From Morococcus cerebrosus (GTDB taxonomy: Bacteria > Pseudomonadota > Gammaproteobacteria > Burkholderiales > Neisseriaceae): a DNA stretch of 64,000 bases. Of the stretch, positions 9,078 to 19,234 are shown one piece after another. Numbering within the stretch: position 1 is the stretch's first letter; each line of letters begins with the position of its first letter. The notes under the pieces were generated by a model. That model ran no database searches. It saw only the letters and a list, made by a program, of their open reading frames with translations, and was not told the origin of the DNA. The stretch is taken from NCBI RefSeq assembly GCF_022749515.1, contig NZ_CP094242.1:868001-932000 (forward strand), in the 5' to 3' direction. A program made the position numbers and the translations under genes.

Positions 9078-12000
9078 ATGAGCGAACATTTGGAAGAGCA
9101 GGCTGCAGGCTTGGGTATTGATTTGGGTTTCCACGACATCGGTGGAATTTATCATGCGGCCAAGCCCGAGGTTTTGGAAGGGATTATTAAGGCTTTGCAG
9201 CAGGACGGTTTTTCAGACGACCTTTATGCGGATACTTTGGTCGCGCATGAAAACGGTCGGGAATCTTTGCGACTGCCTGCTGAGTTTCATGGTGCGGCTG
9301 AAGTTTGCTTGGAAGACGAAGCGGGCGGACGGCAGGTTTTGCCGTTGAACTATGGCGAAGACGGCGTGCTTTGGGTTGCGCTGCCGGCTTTGGCTTGCGG
9401 CTATTACACTTTGTCTGCGGAAGCGGAAGGCGGCGTCCGCAAGGTGCGGCTGGTGGTTGCGCCGCAGTCGGTTTATCAGCCGAAAACGCTGGAACACGGT
9501 TTGCGCATGAACGGGCTGACCACGCATTTGTACAGCCTGCGTTCGCAACGGAACTGGGGCATTGGGGATTTTACCGATTTGCTGGATTTGATGGCGTTTG
9601 CGGCGGATAAGCAACTGGATTTCGTCGGCATCAATCCGCTGCATGCGCTTTTCAGTGCCAAGCCTGCTTTTGCCAGCCCGTACAGCCCGTCTTCGCGCGA
9701 ATGGCTCAATCCGATTTATCTGGATGTGGAAAAGGTCGGCGCGTTTACTTACAACGAAAAGCTGAAAAACTGGCTCAAGCAGCCGAATATCTGCCAGCGC
9801 ATTGCGGCGTTGCGGATTACGGAAACCGTCGCTTATACGGCGGTTTGGGCGTTCAAGCGCGATGCTTTGCAGAGGGCGTTTGACGCGTTTGAAAACGACG
9901 GATGCGAAGCCGCCGAACAAGAGCGGGCGGCATTTGACGCCTTTGTCGAAGAACGCGGCTGGGCTTTGGAAGGCTTCGGTTTGTTTGAGGCGTTGGATCA
10001 GTATTACAACCGCTCCGGTGAAGTGGGTTGGCTGTCTTGGCCGGCGGAGTTTCATGATCCGCATGGTGAGGCAGTTCAAAGATTTGCACAGGGCCATCGC
10101 CGCGAAATCCGTTTTTATATGTGGCTGCAATGGCTTTGCGCGGAGCAGTTGCGCGAAGTGAACGAGACGGCTGCGGCGCGCGGCGTGAAGCTGGGGATTT
10201 ACGGCGATTTGGCGGTCGGCGTAGCACGCGGCAGCGCGGACACTTGGCTTAACCGCGCCGATTACTGCATGGATATGGCGGTCGGTGCGCCGCCCGATCC
10301 ATTCAGCCCGACGGGACAAAACTGGGATTTGCCGCCGCTCAATCCGATGATGTTGAAGCACACGGGCTATGAGAAGTTCGTCCGCCTTTTGCGTGAAAAT
10401 ATGCGGCTTTACGGCATCTTGCGCATCGATCATGTGATGGCTTTGTGCCGTCTGTGGTGGGTTGCGGGCAAGACGGCGGACTTTGGCGCGTATGTGCATT
10501 ACGACGCGGATGTGATGTTTGCCATCCTGGCTTTGGAAAGCCGGCGGAATCGATGCGTGGTCATCGGCGAGGATTTGGGAACGGTACCCGACCAAGCGCG
10601 GTATTTGCTGAACCGTTATCAGGTGTTTTCTTATAAGGTCGTGTATTTCAGCAAAGGCTGGCACGGCTTTGAATTACCCGAAGAATATCCCGAACAGGCG
10701 ATTACGGTGGTCAGTACGCACGATGTCGCGCCCTTGGCAGGCTATTGGACGGGCAAGGATTTGGATTTGATGTTCCGCTTGGGTACGATTCCCGATGCGG
10801 AAACTTTTCAGACGACCTTGGAAGCGCGCGAACACGACAAGTCGGATTTGTTCGATAAATTGAAACACGCAGGCTGCCTGCCTGCCGACGCCGAGATGTC
10901 CTCTGAAATTGACGAAACGCTGTTAACCGCCTTGCACCGGTATGCCGCCATGAGCCGCAGCAAACTGTATGCGGTGCAGCTGGAAAACCTGCTGGGTATG
11001 AGCGACAACCTGAATGTGCCGGGCGTTTCCGAGGGTTATCCCAACTGGGCGCGCAAAATGCCCGTCGCGCTTGAAGATTTTCCCCACAACCGCCTGATGG
11101 GCGGCCAACTTGCCATGATTGGAGAGGTACGCATGAAGAAAAACAGCCGGATGAAGCCTTATCACGAGCTTGACCAAGTCGAACGCGACACGGTCGAAAG
11201 CCTGTTTCTTGCCACCCACAGCGATTTGTTCGCCTATTTGGGACGACACCGCCTTGCCGAAGGCGACGAGGTCGTGCGGACCCTGATTCCGAACGCTTCG
11301 GGCGTGGATATTGTCAACCGAGAAAGCGGCGAGGTGATTACGTCGTCTGAAAAAGTCGATGAACGCGGATTCTTCGTTGCCGTGCTGCCCGAAGGCGCGC
11401 CCGACTATGCTTTGAACGTCCGTTATACCGAAGATGCCGAGCCTGTGCGCGAAGAAGACCCATACCGCTTCGGCTCCGCCTTGAAAGACATGGATTCTTG
11501 GTTGCTGGCGGAAGGCAAACACCTGCGTCCGTATGAAACTTTAGGCGCACATTTTGCCGAAGTGGACGGCGTGAAAGGCGTGAGCTTTGCCGTATGGGCG
11601 CCGAACGCGCAGCGCGTTTCTGTCATCGGCGAATTCAACCACTGGGACGGCCGCCGCCACGTCATGCGTTTCCACCGCGACAACGGCATTTGGGACATCT
11701 TCATCCCCGCCGTCAAACTCAACGCCCTCTACAAATTTGAAATCCGCGATGCCAACGGCAATGTACGGCAAAAAACCGACCCGTATGCCTTCGGCGCAGA
11801 ATTGCGTCCGAATACCGCGTCTGTCGTGCGCGGTTTGCCGGAAAAAGTGGACACACCCGACTTCCGCGCCCGCGCCAACGCCATTGATGCGCCCATCAGC
11901 ATTTACGAAGTGCATTTGGGTTCGTGGAAACGCAATCCCGAAAACAACTTCTGGCTGACTTACGAACAGCTCGCCAAAGAATTGGTCGCATACGTCAAAG

Positions 12001-13388
12001 ACATGGGCTTCACCCATATCGAATTCCTGCCCGTTTCCGAATACCCGTTTGACGGCTCGTGGGGCTATCAGGCGACCGGATTGTATGCGCCGACCAGCCG
12101 TTTCGGTTCGCCCGACGAGTTGCGCGCCCTGATTAAAGCCGCCCACGACGAAGGCATCGGCGTCATCCTCGACTGGGTGGTCGGACACTTCCCGACCGAC
12201 GACCACGGGCTTGCCAAGTTTGACGGCACCGCGCTGTACGAACACGCCGATCCACGCGAGGGCTACCACCAAGACTGGAACACCCTGATTTACAACTTCG
12301 GCAGGAACGAAGTCAAAAACTTCCTGCAAGGCAATGCCCTGTATTGGATAGAGCGTTTCGGTTTCGACGGCATCCGCGTGGACGCCGTCGCCTCCATGAT
12401 TTACCGCAACTACTCGCGTAAAGACGGCGAATGGATACCCAACCAATACGGCGGCCATGAAAACCTCGAAGCCATCGCCTTCCTGCGCGATACCAACACC
12501 ATGCTGAAAGAGGTTGTCCCCTCCGCCACCGAAATCGCCGAAGAATCCACCTCGTTCGCCAACGTAACCCGCCAAGAAGGCTTGAACTTCAGTTACAAAT
12601 GGAACATGGGCTGGATGAACGACACCTTGCGCTACATGATGGAAGACCCCATCAACCGCAAATACCACCACAACAAAATGACCTTCGGCATGATGTACCA
12701 ATACAGCGAAAACTTCGTTCTGCCACTCTCGCACGACGAAGTCGTACACGGTAAACGCTCGCTGCTCGGACGGATGCCCGGCGACTGCTGGCAGCAATTT
12801 GCCAACCTGCGCGCCTACTACGGCTTCATGTACGGCTTCCCCGGCAAAAAACTCCTGTTTATGGGCAACGAGTTCGCGCAAGGCAGGGAGTGGAACTACA
12901 ACGAAGGGCTGGATTGGTTCCTGCTCGACCAAGAAGGCGGCTGGCACAAAGGCGTACAAAATTTTGTGCGCGATTTGAACCGCGTCTATAAAGACACCGC
13001 GCCGCTTTACCAGCTCGACCAATGGCCGGAAGGCTTCGAATGGCTGGTCGCCGACGACGGCAACAATTCCGTCTTCGTCTTCGAACGCCGCGACCGCGAA
13101 GGCAACCGCGTCATCGTCATCAGCAACTTCACGCCCGTCGTCCACGACAGCTACCGCTTCGGCGTGAACGAAGCCGGCGAATACCGCGAAATCCTCAATT
13201 CAGACGACCCCGGTTACAACGGCAGCGGCGTATCCGCCGGACAAACCCTGCAAACCGAAGAAATCTGGTCGCACGGCAGACCCAATTCGCTCGCTGTCAA
13301 AGTACCGCCGCTGGCAACGGTTTACCTCTACAAAGCCGCCCAGCCGAGTGCAACGGACTCAACCGATCAGGCAGAAGGCGAAGCGTAA
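9078..13388 (+). CDS. MalQ-GlgB fusion: 4-alpha-glucanotransferase / 1,4-alpha-glucan branching enzyme
   Basis: One uninterrupted frame of 1436 residues joins two complete glucan enzymes. Residues ~1-700 are a GH77 4-alpha-glucanotransferase: nucleophile Asp in LRIDHVMAL (~450), acid/base Glu in [14 protein letters not shown] (~498), third Asp in [12 protein letters not shown] (~549). Residues ~705-1420 are a GH13 branching enzyme with a CBM48-like region ([19 protein letters not shown]), nucleophile Asp in [10 protein letters not shown] (~1102), acid/base Glu in EIAEESTSF (~1155) and [13 protein letters not shown] (~1219). Both active sites look intact. The first would lengthen or rearrange alpha-1,4 glucans and the second add alpha-1,6 branches, so one chain could build branched glycogen-like glucan. 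Separate genes are usual. A DUS within codons 45-50 encodes FSDD. Confidence 0.92.
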   Translation: MSEHLEEQAAGLGIDLGFHDIGGIYHAAKPEVLEGIIKALQQDGFSDDLYADTLVAHENGRESLRLPAEFHGAAEVCLEDEAGGRQVLPLNYGEDGVLWVALPALACGYYTLSAEAEGGVRKVRLVVAPQSVYQPKTLEHGLRMNGLTTHLYSLRSQRNWGIGDFTDLLDLMAFAADKQLDFVGINPLHALFSAKPAFASPYSPSSREWLNPIYLDVEKVGAFTYNEKLKNWLKQPNICQRIAALRITETVAYTAVWAFKRDALQRAFDAFENDGCEAAEQERAAFDAFVEERGWALEGFGLFEALDQYYNRSGEVGWLSWPAEFHDPHGEAVQRFAQGHRREIRFYMWLQWLCAEQLREVNETAAARGVKLGIYGDLAVGVARGSADTWLNRADYCMDMAVGAPPDPFSPTGQNWDLPPLNPMMLKHTGYEKFVRLLRENMRLYGILRIDHVMALCRLWWVAGKTADFGAYVHYDADVMFAILALESRRNRCVVIGEDLGTVPDQARYLLNRYQVFSYKVVYFSKGWHGFELPEEYPEQAITVVSTHDVAPLAGYWTGKDLDLMFRLGTIPDAETFQTTLEAREHDKSDLFDKLKHAGCLPADAEMSSEIDETLLTALHRYAAMSRSKLYAVQLENLLGMSDNLNVPGVSEGYPNWARKMPVALEDFPHNRLMGGQLAMIGEVRMKKNSRMKPYHELDQVERDTVESLFLATHSDLFAYLGRHRLAEGDEVVRTLIPNASGVDIVNRESGEVITSSEKVDERGFFVAVLPEGAPDYALNVRYTEDAEPVREEDPYRFGSALKDMDSWLLAEGKHLRPYETLGAHFAEVDGVKGVSFAVWAPNAQRVSVIGEFNHWDGRRHVMRFHRDNGIWDIFIPAVKLNALYKFEIRDANGNVRQKTDPYAFGAELRPNTASVVRGLPEKVDTPDFRARANAIDAPISIYEVHLGSWKRNPENNFWLTYEQLAKELVAYVKDMGFTHIEFLPVSEYPFDGSWGYQATGLYAPTSRFGSPDELRALIKAAHDEGIGVILDWVVGHFPTDDHGLAKFDGTALYEHADPREGYHQDWNTLIYNFGRNEVKNFLQGNALYWIERFGFDGIRVDAVASMIYRNYSRKDGEWIPNQYGGHENLEAIAFLRDTNTMLKEVVPSATEIAEESTSFANVTRQEGLNFSYKWNMGWMNDTLRYMMEDPINRKYHHNKMTFGMMYQYSENFVLPLSHDEVVHGKRSLLGRMPGDCWQQFANLRAYYGFMYGFPGKKLLFMGNEFAQGREWNYNEGLDWFLLDQEGGWHKGVQNFVRDLNRVYKDTAPLYQLDQWPEGFEWLVADDGNNSVFVFERRDREGNRVIVISNFTPVVHDSYRFGVNEAGEYREILNSDDPGYNGSGVSAGQTLQTEEIWSHGRPNSLAVKVPPLATVYLYKAAQPSATDSTDQAEGEA

Positions 13389-13450
13389 GTTTGGGCTGAA
13401 CTTGTTTTTTTGAACACAGAAAGACAGGTTCAAACCAACCGCTTTGTCTG

Positions 13451-13495
13451 TTTCAGACGACCTTTTGAGATGAAGGGGTCGTCTGAAATTTTTTT
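13451..13495 (+). terminator. DUS inverted-repeat terminator after malQ-glgB
   Basis: TTTCAGACGACC at 13451 pairs with GGTCGTCTGAAA near 13477-13488, followed by a run of T. Confidence 0.75.
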
Positions 13496-13580
13496 GGATG
13501 GCAGATAAAGGTTGATATGCCCGATTACATCGGTTTTGACTGGTAAGGGATGTTGTGTAACGACAAACAGGTATAACAAA

Positions 13581-13633
13581 AGGTCGTCTGAAAATACTTT
13601 CCTCTTCATTGAGGCTGAGTTTTCAGACGACCT
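13581..13633 (-). terminator. DUS inverted-repeat terminator after the VIT gene
   Basis: Facing DUS at 13581 and 13622 lie just past the stop of the minus-strand VIT gene. The region 13389-13637 holds no gene, only these hairpins. Confidence 0.65.
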
Positions 13634-13637
13634 CCGT

Positions 13638-14330
13638 TCAAACTGCTACACCCGCCAGTTTGCCGATCATACCCGTAACCACCAACGCCGCCACACCCCA
13701 CAGGCACACGCGCAGGACGGCGGGAGCGACGGGTGCGCCGCCGAGTTTGGCGGAGGCGTAGCCCAGCGCGGCGAGTCCGAACAAAGTGGTCACCGCCAGC
13801 GTAGGGATCAGGGCGGTGGGGGCAGTCAGCGCGATCAGCAGAGGCAGTATGGCGCCGGCGCAGAACGAACCGGCGGAGGCAAGAGCGGCCTGCATGGGCT
13901 TGGCAGCGGAGGTTTCGGTGATGCCGATTTCGTCGCGGGCATGGGCGGAGAGCGCGTCGTGTTCCATCAATGCTTGCGCGACTTCGGCGGCAAGCGCGTC
14001 GGACAAACCGCGGCGGCGGTAGATTTCAGTCAGTTCTGCCAGCTCGGCATCGGGGTTGGCTTCCAATTCGTAGCGTTCTTTGTGCAAGTCGGCTTTTTCT
14101 GTGTCCGACTGGCTGGATACGGAAACGTATTCCCCCGCCGCCATCGAAACCGCGCCGCCGATAAGGGCGGAGACGCCCGTCAGCAGCAGGGTTTGGAAAT
14201 CGGGGGCGGCGGCTGCGACCCCCGTCAGCAGCGAGGCGGTGGAAATCAGGCCGTCGTTCGCGCCCAATACGCTCGCGCGCAGCCAGTTGTTGCGGTTGCT
14301 GAAATGGCGTTCGCTGTGTTGTGAATACAT
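13638..14330 (-). CDS. VIT1/CCC1-family iron/manganese transporter
   Basis: 230 residues with the family's layout: an amphipathic N-terminus (NRNNWLRASVLGANDGLISTASLL), two membrane segments, a central acidic cytosolic helix pair (~75-135, rich in Glu and His), then three hydrophobic segments. The GANDGL and GGAVSMAAGEYVSVSSQSD motifs are diagnostic. Relatives move Fe2+ or Mn2+ across membranes and lower cytosolic metal. Metal choice cannot be read from sequence. Confidence 0.88.
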   Translation of the reverse strand: MYSQHSERHFSNRNNWLRASVLGANDGLISTASLLTGVAAAAPDFQTLLLTGVSALIGGAVSMAAGEYVSVSSQSDTEKADLHKERYELEANPDAELAELTEIYRRRGLSDALAAEVAQALMEHDALSAHARDEIGITETSAAKPMQAALASAGSFCAGAILPLLIALTAPTALIPTLAVTTLFGLAALGYASAKLGGAPVAPAVLRVCLWGVAALVVTGMIGKLAGVAV

Positions 14331-14515
14331 GGCAGTGTTCCGGCGGTGTTTTGTGTTATGGTAGCACCGTATCGGTTTATCGGGGCGGCGTAATCATATG
14401 TTGGCGCGCTGAAAATCTGTCCACACTTGATAATCATTGTCGCTTAAACGGGTTTGTGGTATAAATCCTAGAAATTTAGCTCTAAACTCTAATAACTGCC
14501 GATTAACCGAGAATC

Positions 14516-15946
14516 ATGATGACACACACCGAATCAAGCGCGCAGCCGTCAACTATGGACACGGCTGCTTTTTTAAAGCACATCGAATCCGCATTCCGCC
14601 GCATTTTTTCAGACGACCTCAACCTCATGCAATACCTGCCCGAAGACAAATGGCTTGCCTTGAAGCAGGCGGGTTTGCTGTTGCCCTTCCTCGACAAAAA
14701 ACACGGCGGCCGTAAGGGCAGTCAGTTTGAAATCCAAGAAGTCCTGCGGATTGCGGGGCATTACGGCGTGCCCGTTACCTTGCGTACCGGCATCGAAGGC
14801 GCGCTGGTGTTGCAGCCTCTGCAAGAGTTTGGCGACGAAGCGCAAGTCGCGCAAGGTTTGGACATGGTTTTCAAAGGCGAGGGCGGCGGTTTGGGTATTA
14901 CCGAACCCGAAACCTCCGGCGCGGCGATTGCCCGCGAAATGCAGTCCTACTACGAATACATCGACGAACAAACGATTTACGTCAACGCCGCGAAATATTG
15001 GCAGGGCAACTCGCAGAGCGACTTTCTCCTCGTTGCCGCCAAAGAGCGCAAAAACGGCAAACTCTCCAAAGTCATCAACCTGCTGCTCGTTCCCAAACAA
15101 TACATCCGCTACGAAGCCCTCGCATCCGAAGGCCTGCGCGCCGTCCGTTACGCCGTCAACCGCATTGATGCCCAAATGCCCGCCGCCGCCATCATGAAAC
15201 TCTCGCAGAGCGACGCCGCCGGTTTGCGCGCGTTCCAAAACATCTTTATCCGCAGCCGCCTGCAACTGATCGGCATGACGCACGGCATCATGGAATACAT
15301 CCTTGACAACCTGAACCGATACGTCCGCCACGACATCAAATTCGTTGATTACGAACGCCGCGAAATCCAACGCCGCCATCAGGTTTCCGAGATTCTTTAC
15401 CGCTACGTCTGCCATTGCGTTTCGCCCGTTGCCCCCGTCGCCCATCAGCTGATGGAGGCAAACATCATCAAAACCCTCGCCACGGAATACACTTACGCCG
15501 CAGCCCAAATGTTGCAAAAACTTTTGGGCGCGAAGGGTTTTGAACGCGGACACACCGCCAGCAATATCGCTATCGACATCCGCCCCTTCACCATCTTCGA
15601 AGGTCCGAACGATATGCTTTATGCCGAAATTTACGACCAGTTCGTCCGCGCTACCGCCGAAGAAAAAGAAGCAGGCATTAAGTTGGACAAAAACCAAACC
15701 CTGCTCAATCGTCTGCAAACCGATGCCCGCTTTGCCGCCGTTGCGCGCGACTACACTTTACCCGAAGATATCCGCAGCTTCCTGCAGGAACGCACCCTGA
15801 CCGACGCCTGCGCCTTGCAAAAAGTCTTTATCGGCAAAATCATCGCCCGACTCTTCGCCTTCGTACAGGCGGAACACGAAGACACCGCAGCCTTCCTGTT
15901 GAACGACATCCGCAAAGATATATTGGATTGCCGATATTGCGGTTGA
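14516..15946 (+). CDS. acyl-CoA dehydrogenase family protein
   Basis: 476 residues with an acyl-CoA dehydrogenase fold. There is an N-terminal helical domain (~1-115), a middle beta domain with GLGITEPETSGAA (FAD/acyl contacts, ~120-235), then a helical C-terminal domain with LLGAKGFERGH and TIFEGPNDMLYAEIYDQF. The last resembles the YEGTNEI flavin-contact segment of the family but is divergent, and the C-terminus extends ~75 residues beyond the core. The substrate is unknown. Two ATG codons stand in tandem at the start. An internal DUS encodes FSDDL near residue 32. Confidence 0.8.
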   Translation: MMTHTESSAQPSTMDTAAFLKHIESAFRRIFSDDLNLMQYLPEDKWLALKQAGLLLPFLDKKHGGRKGSQFEIQEVLRIAGHYGVPVTLRTGIEGALVLQPLQEFGDEAQVAQGLDMVFKGEGGGLGITEPETSGAAIAREMQSYYEYIDEQTIYVNAAKYWQGNSQSDFLLVAAKERKNGKLSKVINLLLVPKQYIRYEALASEGLRAVRYAVNRIDAQMPAAAIMKLSQSDAAGLRAFQNIFIRSRLQLIGMTHGIMEYILDNLNRYVRHDIKFVDYERREIQRRHQVSEILYRYVCHCVSPVAPVAHQLMEANIIKTLATEYTYAAAQMLQKLLGAKGFERGHTASNIAIDIRPFTIFEGPNDMLYAEIYDQFVRATAEEKEAGIKLDKNQTLLNRLQTDARFAAVARDYTLPEDIRSFLQERTLTDACALQKVFIGKIIARLFAFVQAEHEDTAAFLLNDIRKDILDCRYCG

Positions 15947-15960
15947 TGTACTAACACACA

Positions 15961-16018
15961 CGGGGATGAAGAGGCAATATTGTGTGAAAATGACATAGCC
16001 TCTTCATCCCCGTTTTCT
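15961..16018 (+). terminator. terminator after the acyl-CoA dehydrogenase gene
   Basis: A 15-bp stem (CGGGGATGAAGAGGC with its complement) around a loop of about 22 nt is followed by TTTT. Confidence 0.75.
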
Positions 16019-16194
16019 ATTTATTTGAGAGATTAGAGTGGAATCCAGCAAAGAAGGCATTGGTTGATGGTCAGCCTTAAATTACGATATATTGGGTTTC
16101 TTAGTATTTTCAGACGACTTTGTTTTTAAAAATTCATTTTAGGATTAATTAATGAGAAATTTTTTGTGGATACTTTATACAACATAGAGATTTG

Positions 16195-16272
16195 AGAAAA
16201 ATCGAATGTAAATCTAAAGAAATATTGGAGGAATTTAAGGATAATGCCAAGCACCCTGAACGTAAACTTTAA
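16195..16272 (+). pseudogene. remnant 3' end of a second copy of the adjacent lipoprotein gene
   Basis: Reading from AGA at 16195 the bases encode RKIECKSKEILEEF, then KDNAKHPERKL and a stop. This is nearly the same as the C-terminus of the lipoprotein at 16302-17132, and the similarity continues into the bases after the stop. No start or upstream part remains; 16019-16190 shows no other gene. Confidence 0.85.
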
Positions 16273-16301
16273 TTTTTACAGCAGATAATAAGGAATAGTT
16301 G

Positions 16302-17132
16302 ATGAAGTATTTTACCGTAAAAAAATTATATGCCGCCTTCTGCCTGTTGCCGTTTTTAATCGCTTGCAATCCGCCACAAAAAAACGATGCACAGGCTGTA
16401 TTTGATCAAAAAGAGAGTCGTTATCCCTATCCGCATCATGATACGGTCGGCAATTTTGGGGGAATCCCTATCCGTTTTTCGTCATACATTACACCCGGTC
16501 CCGTTGTCAGTTACGAAGACACGCCGAGTGGTTTGTCGAAGGAATGGGAAACCTATGATCCGCCGCCTCGAACCTTAGAATCGCCTCTGACCGGATTTTT
16601 AGTTATATGGAACCTGAAAACGGACGAGATTTTCGATTTGCGAAATCAGACGGGATTTGATTATTATGATGCCATGGATTATCCGGAAAACCCTTGGGTG
16701 GAGTTCAGCTATCATGCGGATAAAACGCCTTGGTCATTGGACTTTTTGACCAAGAAACTGGAGAGGGATTTAAGGTATAAACCTACTCTTCCAGAATATA
16801 GTTTTAAGTCTACGGGTGAAAAACTATACGGATTGGAGGTATATAAACAACTTGAACCCAACACCAATACAAAAACAACTGATACGCTTTTTATAGGTAG
16901 GGATAAGAATGGGAACGTAACAACTTATATTTCCTGTTTCGATAACAACAAAAATGAATCGATTAATCCTCCATGCAGCCACAATTTTCTGTCAGGCAAT
17001 AATCCGTATATCACATTTGATGCCTCATACAGCAGGTTTTATTTGAAAGACTGGAGGAAAATCGAAAGTCAGTCCAAAAAAATATTGGAAGAATTTAAGG
17101 ATAATGCCAAGCATCCAGAACGTAAACTTTAA
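16302..17132 (+). CDS. hypothetical lipoprotein, possibly an immunity-type protein
   Basis: 276 residues starting MKYFTVKKLYAAFCLLPFLIAC; the lipobox LIAC predicts a lipoprotein. The mature protein has no family I recognise; it is polar, with WETYDPPPRT, LTGFLVIWNLKTDEIFDL and a Lys-rich C-terminal helix. The remnant of a second tandem copy lies just upstream, and an unrecognised soluble protein follows 30 bp downstream on the same strand. A duplicated lipoprotein next to a variable soluble protein is typical of secreted-effector/immunity loci, but no effector domain is visible. The start is taken as ATG 16302 behind AAGGAATAG. Confidence 0.65.
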   Translation: MKYFTVKKLYAAFCLLPFLIACNPPQKNDAQAVFDQKESRYPYPHHDTVGNFGGIPIRFSSYITPGPVVSYEDTPSGLSKEWETYDPPPRTLESPLTGFLVIWNLKTDEIFDLRNQTGFDYYDAMDYPENPWVEFSYHADKTPWSLDFLTKKLERDLRYKPTLPEYSFKSTGEKLYGLEVYKQLEPNTNTKTTDTLFIGRDKNGNVTTYISCFDNNKNESINPPCSHNFLSGNNPYITFDASYSRFYLKDWRKIESQSKKILEEFKDNAKHPERKL

Positions 17133-17162
17133 CTTTTACAATAGAAAAGAAAGGAATTGAAA

Positions 17163-18233
17163 ATGCCTGCAACCATTAGATTAAACGATATTGAGCGCTA
17201 TCAGAATATGATTAAAACACAAGGCGTACAAGGTGCTATCCGTGTTTACGAAGAACTTTTGTCCAAAGGCTACGACTATGCGGGTTGGGCAAAAGGCGTT
17301 GCCAAAGGCGATACCGTAACGGGCGAAGCCGCCATTCTGTTTATGGAGGAAACCTCGGGACGGAAATTAAGTGAAAGTAAGCTGAATGAAATCCGTGTCG
17401 ATATGGCTAAGGGGTATCTTGATGCATTAACAGTTCAAATGAGCAAAACGGGTCAAACCGATACCGATGTTAAATTTGAAAAAATCCGCGATTTCCACGA
17501 AAAAGCGTTCATTAAGCACAAATTGAGCTTGAAGAACTGGACACTTGAAGAGCCTATGCGCCTGCTGGGTAAATACGGACACGGTAAAGCGACGCAGGAA
17601 AGAGTATGGCAGGATCTTGCCAAGACTCAGGGAGACGGGCCGGATGCGGTGGCGGCAAGTGCTGTGTTATACCTGACCGTTGCCGATTTTGCCGACGGTA
17701 TGATCGAAGTCGATAAAAACGGCAAGTATTTTCCCAGACCGCAGGCAGTTACGCCTTATTCCCTGCCTGTTTATGGATATGCGGAGGGTTTCCATCGCGT
17801 TGACGTGGAAGACCAAAAGCGGGCGTTAGGCTGGCTGAAACATGCGGCACAATGGCGTTCGCTTTCCAAAACGTTTGCAGATGCCCAAGACGCTGTCGAA
17901 CAAAAGGAGTGGCTGGCAATGAGCACCTCTTTAGAGCAAGGAATTTACGCAGGAATGGACAGTCAGGATACGGGGAAAAACAGTATCGAAGTTGCGGAAT
18001 CAAACCGCTCCCAATCTGCGGAAGAAAGATTTAAGCATATCGTTAACGGATTGCTGAACGATACAGACGGTTCGTTTGCCAAACAGTTGTTGGCAGAGAA
18101 TCCGAGCAGCAGTGAAATATATGAGAAGGGAGTGGCGGCATACAGAGAAGAAGTCCGTCAGGCCGAACTGGCTTCAGTACAACAGCAGGAAATGGTGCAG
18201 CAGGAACGCTCCCGAGGAATCAGTCTGTCTTAA
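17163..18233 (+). CDS. hypothetical soluble protein downstream of the lipoprotein
   Basis: 356 residues from MPATIRLNDIERYQNM, preceded by AAAGGAATTG. It is mostly helical by composition, with no signal peptide or membrane segment. Noticeable parts are GAIRVYEELLSKGYDYAGWAKGV, a Gly-rich stretch EAAILFMEETSGRKL, and a Gln-rich C-terminal helix (QQQEMVQQERS). I do not recognise the family. The short gap to the lipoprotein suggests co-transcription, and a DUS hairpin terminator closes the unit. Confidence 0.6.
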   Translation: MPATIRLNDIERYQNMIKTQGVQGAIRVYEELLSKGYDYAGWAKGVAKGDTVTGEAAILFMEETSGRKLSESKLNEIRVDMAKGYLDALTVQMSKTGQTDTDVKFEKIRDFHEKAFIKHKLSLKNWTLEEPMRLLGKYGHGKATQERVWQDLAKTQGDGPDAVAASAVLYLTVADFADGMIEVDKNGKYFPRPQAVTPYSLPVYGYAEGFHRVDVEDQKRALGWLKHAAQWRSLSKTFADAQDAVEQKEWLAMSTSLEQGIYAGMDSQDTGKNSIEVAESNRSQSAEERFKHIVNGLLNDTDGSFAKQLLAENPSSSEIYEKGVAAYREEVRQAELASVQQQEMVQQERSRGISLS

Positions 18234-18249
18234 ATAAATACTTGAATAA

Positions 18250-18285
18250 GTCGTCTGAAACTAAATATTTTGTTTTTCAGACGAC
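18250..18285 (+). terminator. DUS inverted-repeat terminator
   Basis: GTCGTCTGAAA pairs with TTTCAGACGAC 14 nt further on. It closes the lipoprotein/hypothetical pair. Confidence 0.7.
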
Positions 18286-18395
18286 CTAAGCGATAGTGAA
18301 GTCTATTGTTTCAACTGTCAGAATAATATAAAGCGATTGTGTAGCGTGGGCTTTGCCCACGAATAAATTAAATAAACATTGCAGGAAAGAAGAAA

Positions 18396-18590
18396 ATGGC
18401 AAAATTTTTAAATACCAGCGGTACAACGTATTACTTGGAGGAGTTAATTAAAAATGCACAGGAACGGCTTTATTTGATTAGCCCTTATCTAAAATTAAAC
18501 GATAGGGTAAAAGAGCTTTTAGAAGACAAAGACCGCATGAAAATCGATGTGCGGATTGTAATGGAGAATATAAATTACTTGAAACTATAG
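18396..18590 (+). pseudogene. phospholipase D-like protein, N-terminal part (gene split by insertion)
   Basis: The first 55 codons (MAKFLNTSGTTYYLEELI through MKIDVRIV) match the start of single-HKD phospholipase D-like proteins. After GTA at 18558-18560 the frame runs into foreign sequence and stops nine codons later. The family's next residues (YGKSELQPSEAAWL) appear at about 19315, so the gene was once continuous and now carries an insert of about 755 bp. Confidence 0.8.
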
Positions 18591-18736
18591 CACAGCAACT
18601 CGGAAATAATCGTAATGTATCAGGTAGAATTGATCTATTTACAGAATTAAAGGCCTGTCAATCTTGCAGCAATGTTATTTTAGAGTTTAGAAATCGCTAT
18701 CCAAATATTCAATTAAATATTTTTACAGGAAAATAG
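18561..18736 (+). pseudogene. C-terminal fragment of a deaminase-fold polymorphic toxin
   Basis: The frame from 18563 reads GEYKLLETIAQQLG, then GRIDLFTELKACQSCSNVI and LEFRNRYPNIQLNIFTGK, then stops at 18736. The pattern of a beta strand, ELxxCxSC, a helix ending in F, then YPNI and a final strand is the C-terminal zinc-binding half of nucleic-acid deaminase toxins found at the tips of MafB/CDI/T6SS-type proteins. The upstream HxE half is absent, so the fragment should be inactive. It starts within 3 bp of the break in the phospholipase D-like gene. Confidence 0.7.
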
Positions 18737-18740
18737 AATC

Positions 18741-19124
18741 ATGGGAAAAATAAAAAATTATATAGAATTCAAGAAATTATTTAAAAATATAACGGAAAAA
18801 TTTGTCAGAGATTTAGATATAACATTAATTGAAGCAGCTGAATATTCTATAATTGAATTCGAAATTTATTTATCTGAATATCCGGAAGATAGTACATTTA
18901 TTTTTACAGCATGGGCAATCTATCTGTTAGAAAATAACTGTCTCAATGAAAGAGGAAAAGATAATTTTTTCATCGCGGAAATGAAAAAATGTTATCAACA
19001 AACTAATTTGGATAGAATAAAATCTATCTATTCTTCGAGTGACTATCATATTTTTGCTAAGGATGTAAACAAGATTCAACAAACATTTAAATTAAATCTT
19101 GCCAATATCATGCAGCAAGAGTAG
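18741..19124 (+). CDS. putative immunity protein for a deaminase toxin
   Basis: 127 residues, AT-rich, acidic, single domain, without signal peptide. It starts 5 bp after the toxin fragment's stop (AGGAAAATAGAATC before ATG), the usual spacing of a toxin-immunity pair. The family is not recognised, so the call rests on position and size. As its toxin partner is only a fragment here, it may act as an orphan immunity gene protecting against relatives' toxins, or be decaying cargo. Confidence 0.6.
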   Translation: MGKIKNYIEFKKLFKNITEKFVRDLDITLIEAAEYSIIEFEIYLSEYPEDSTFIFTAWAIYLLENNCLNERGKDNFFIAEMKKCYQQTNLDRIKSIYSSSDYHIFAKDVNKIQQTFKLNLANIMQQE

Positions 19125-19234
19125 CAACTGTATTTTTAACCCCGTCGGGCAAAAATACCAAAAACGGTAAATCACTAAAAATACTTTTATACCGCCGCAG
19201 CAGCAAGCTGTAGCCTGCATGAAACCTAAAATCC

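Noticed and set aside
9211..9222. DUS inside malQ-glgB, uvrB, trxA, cas4 and the acyl-CoA dehydrogenase gene as insertion scars
   Set aside because: In-frame DUS encoding FSDD or GRLK are common in Neisseria coding sequence and do not disturb the frame.
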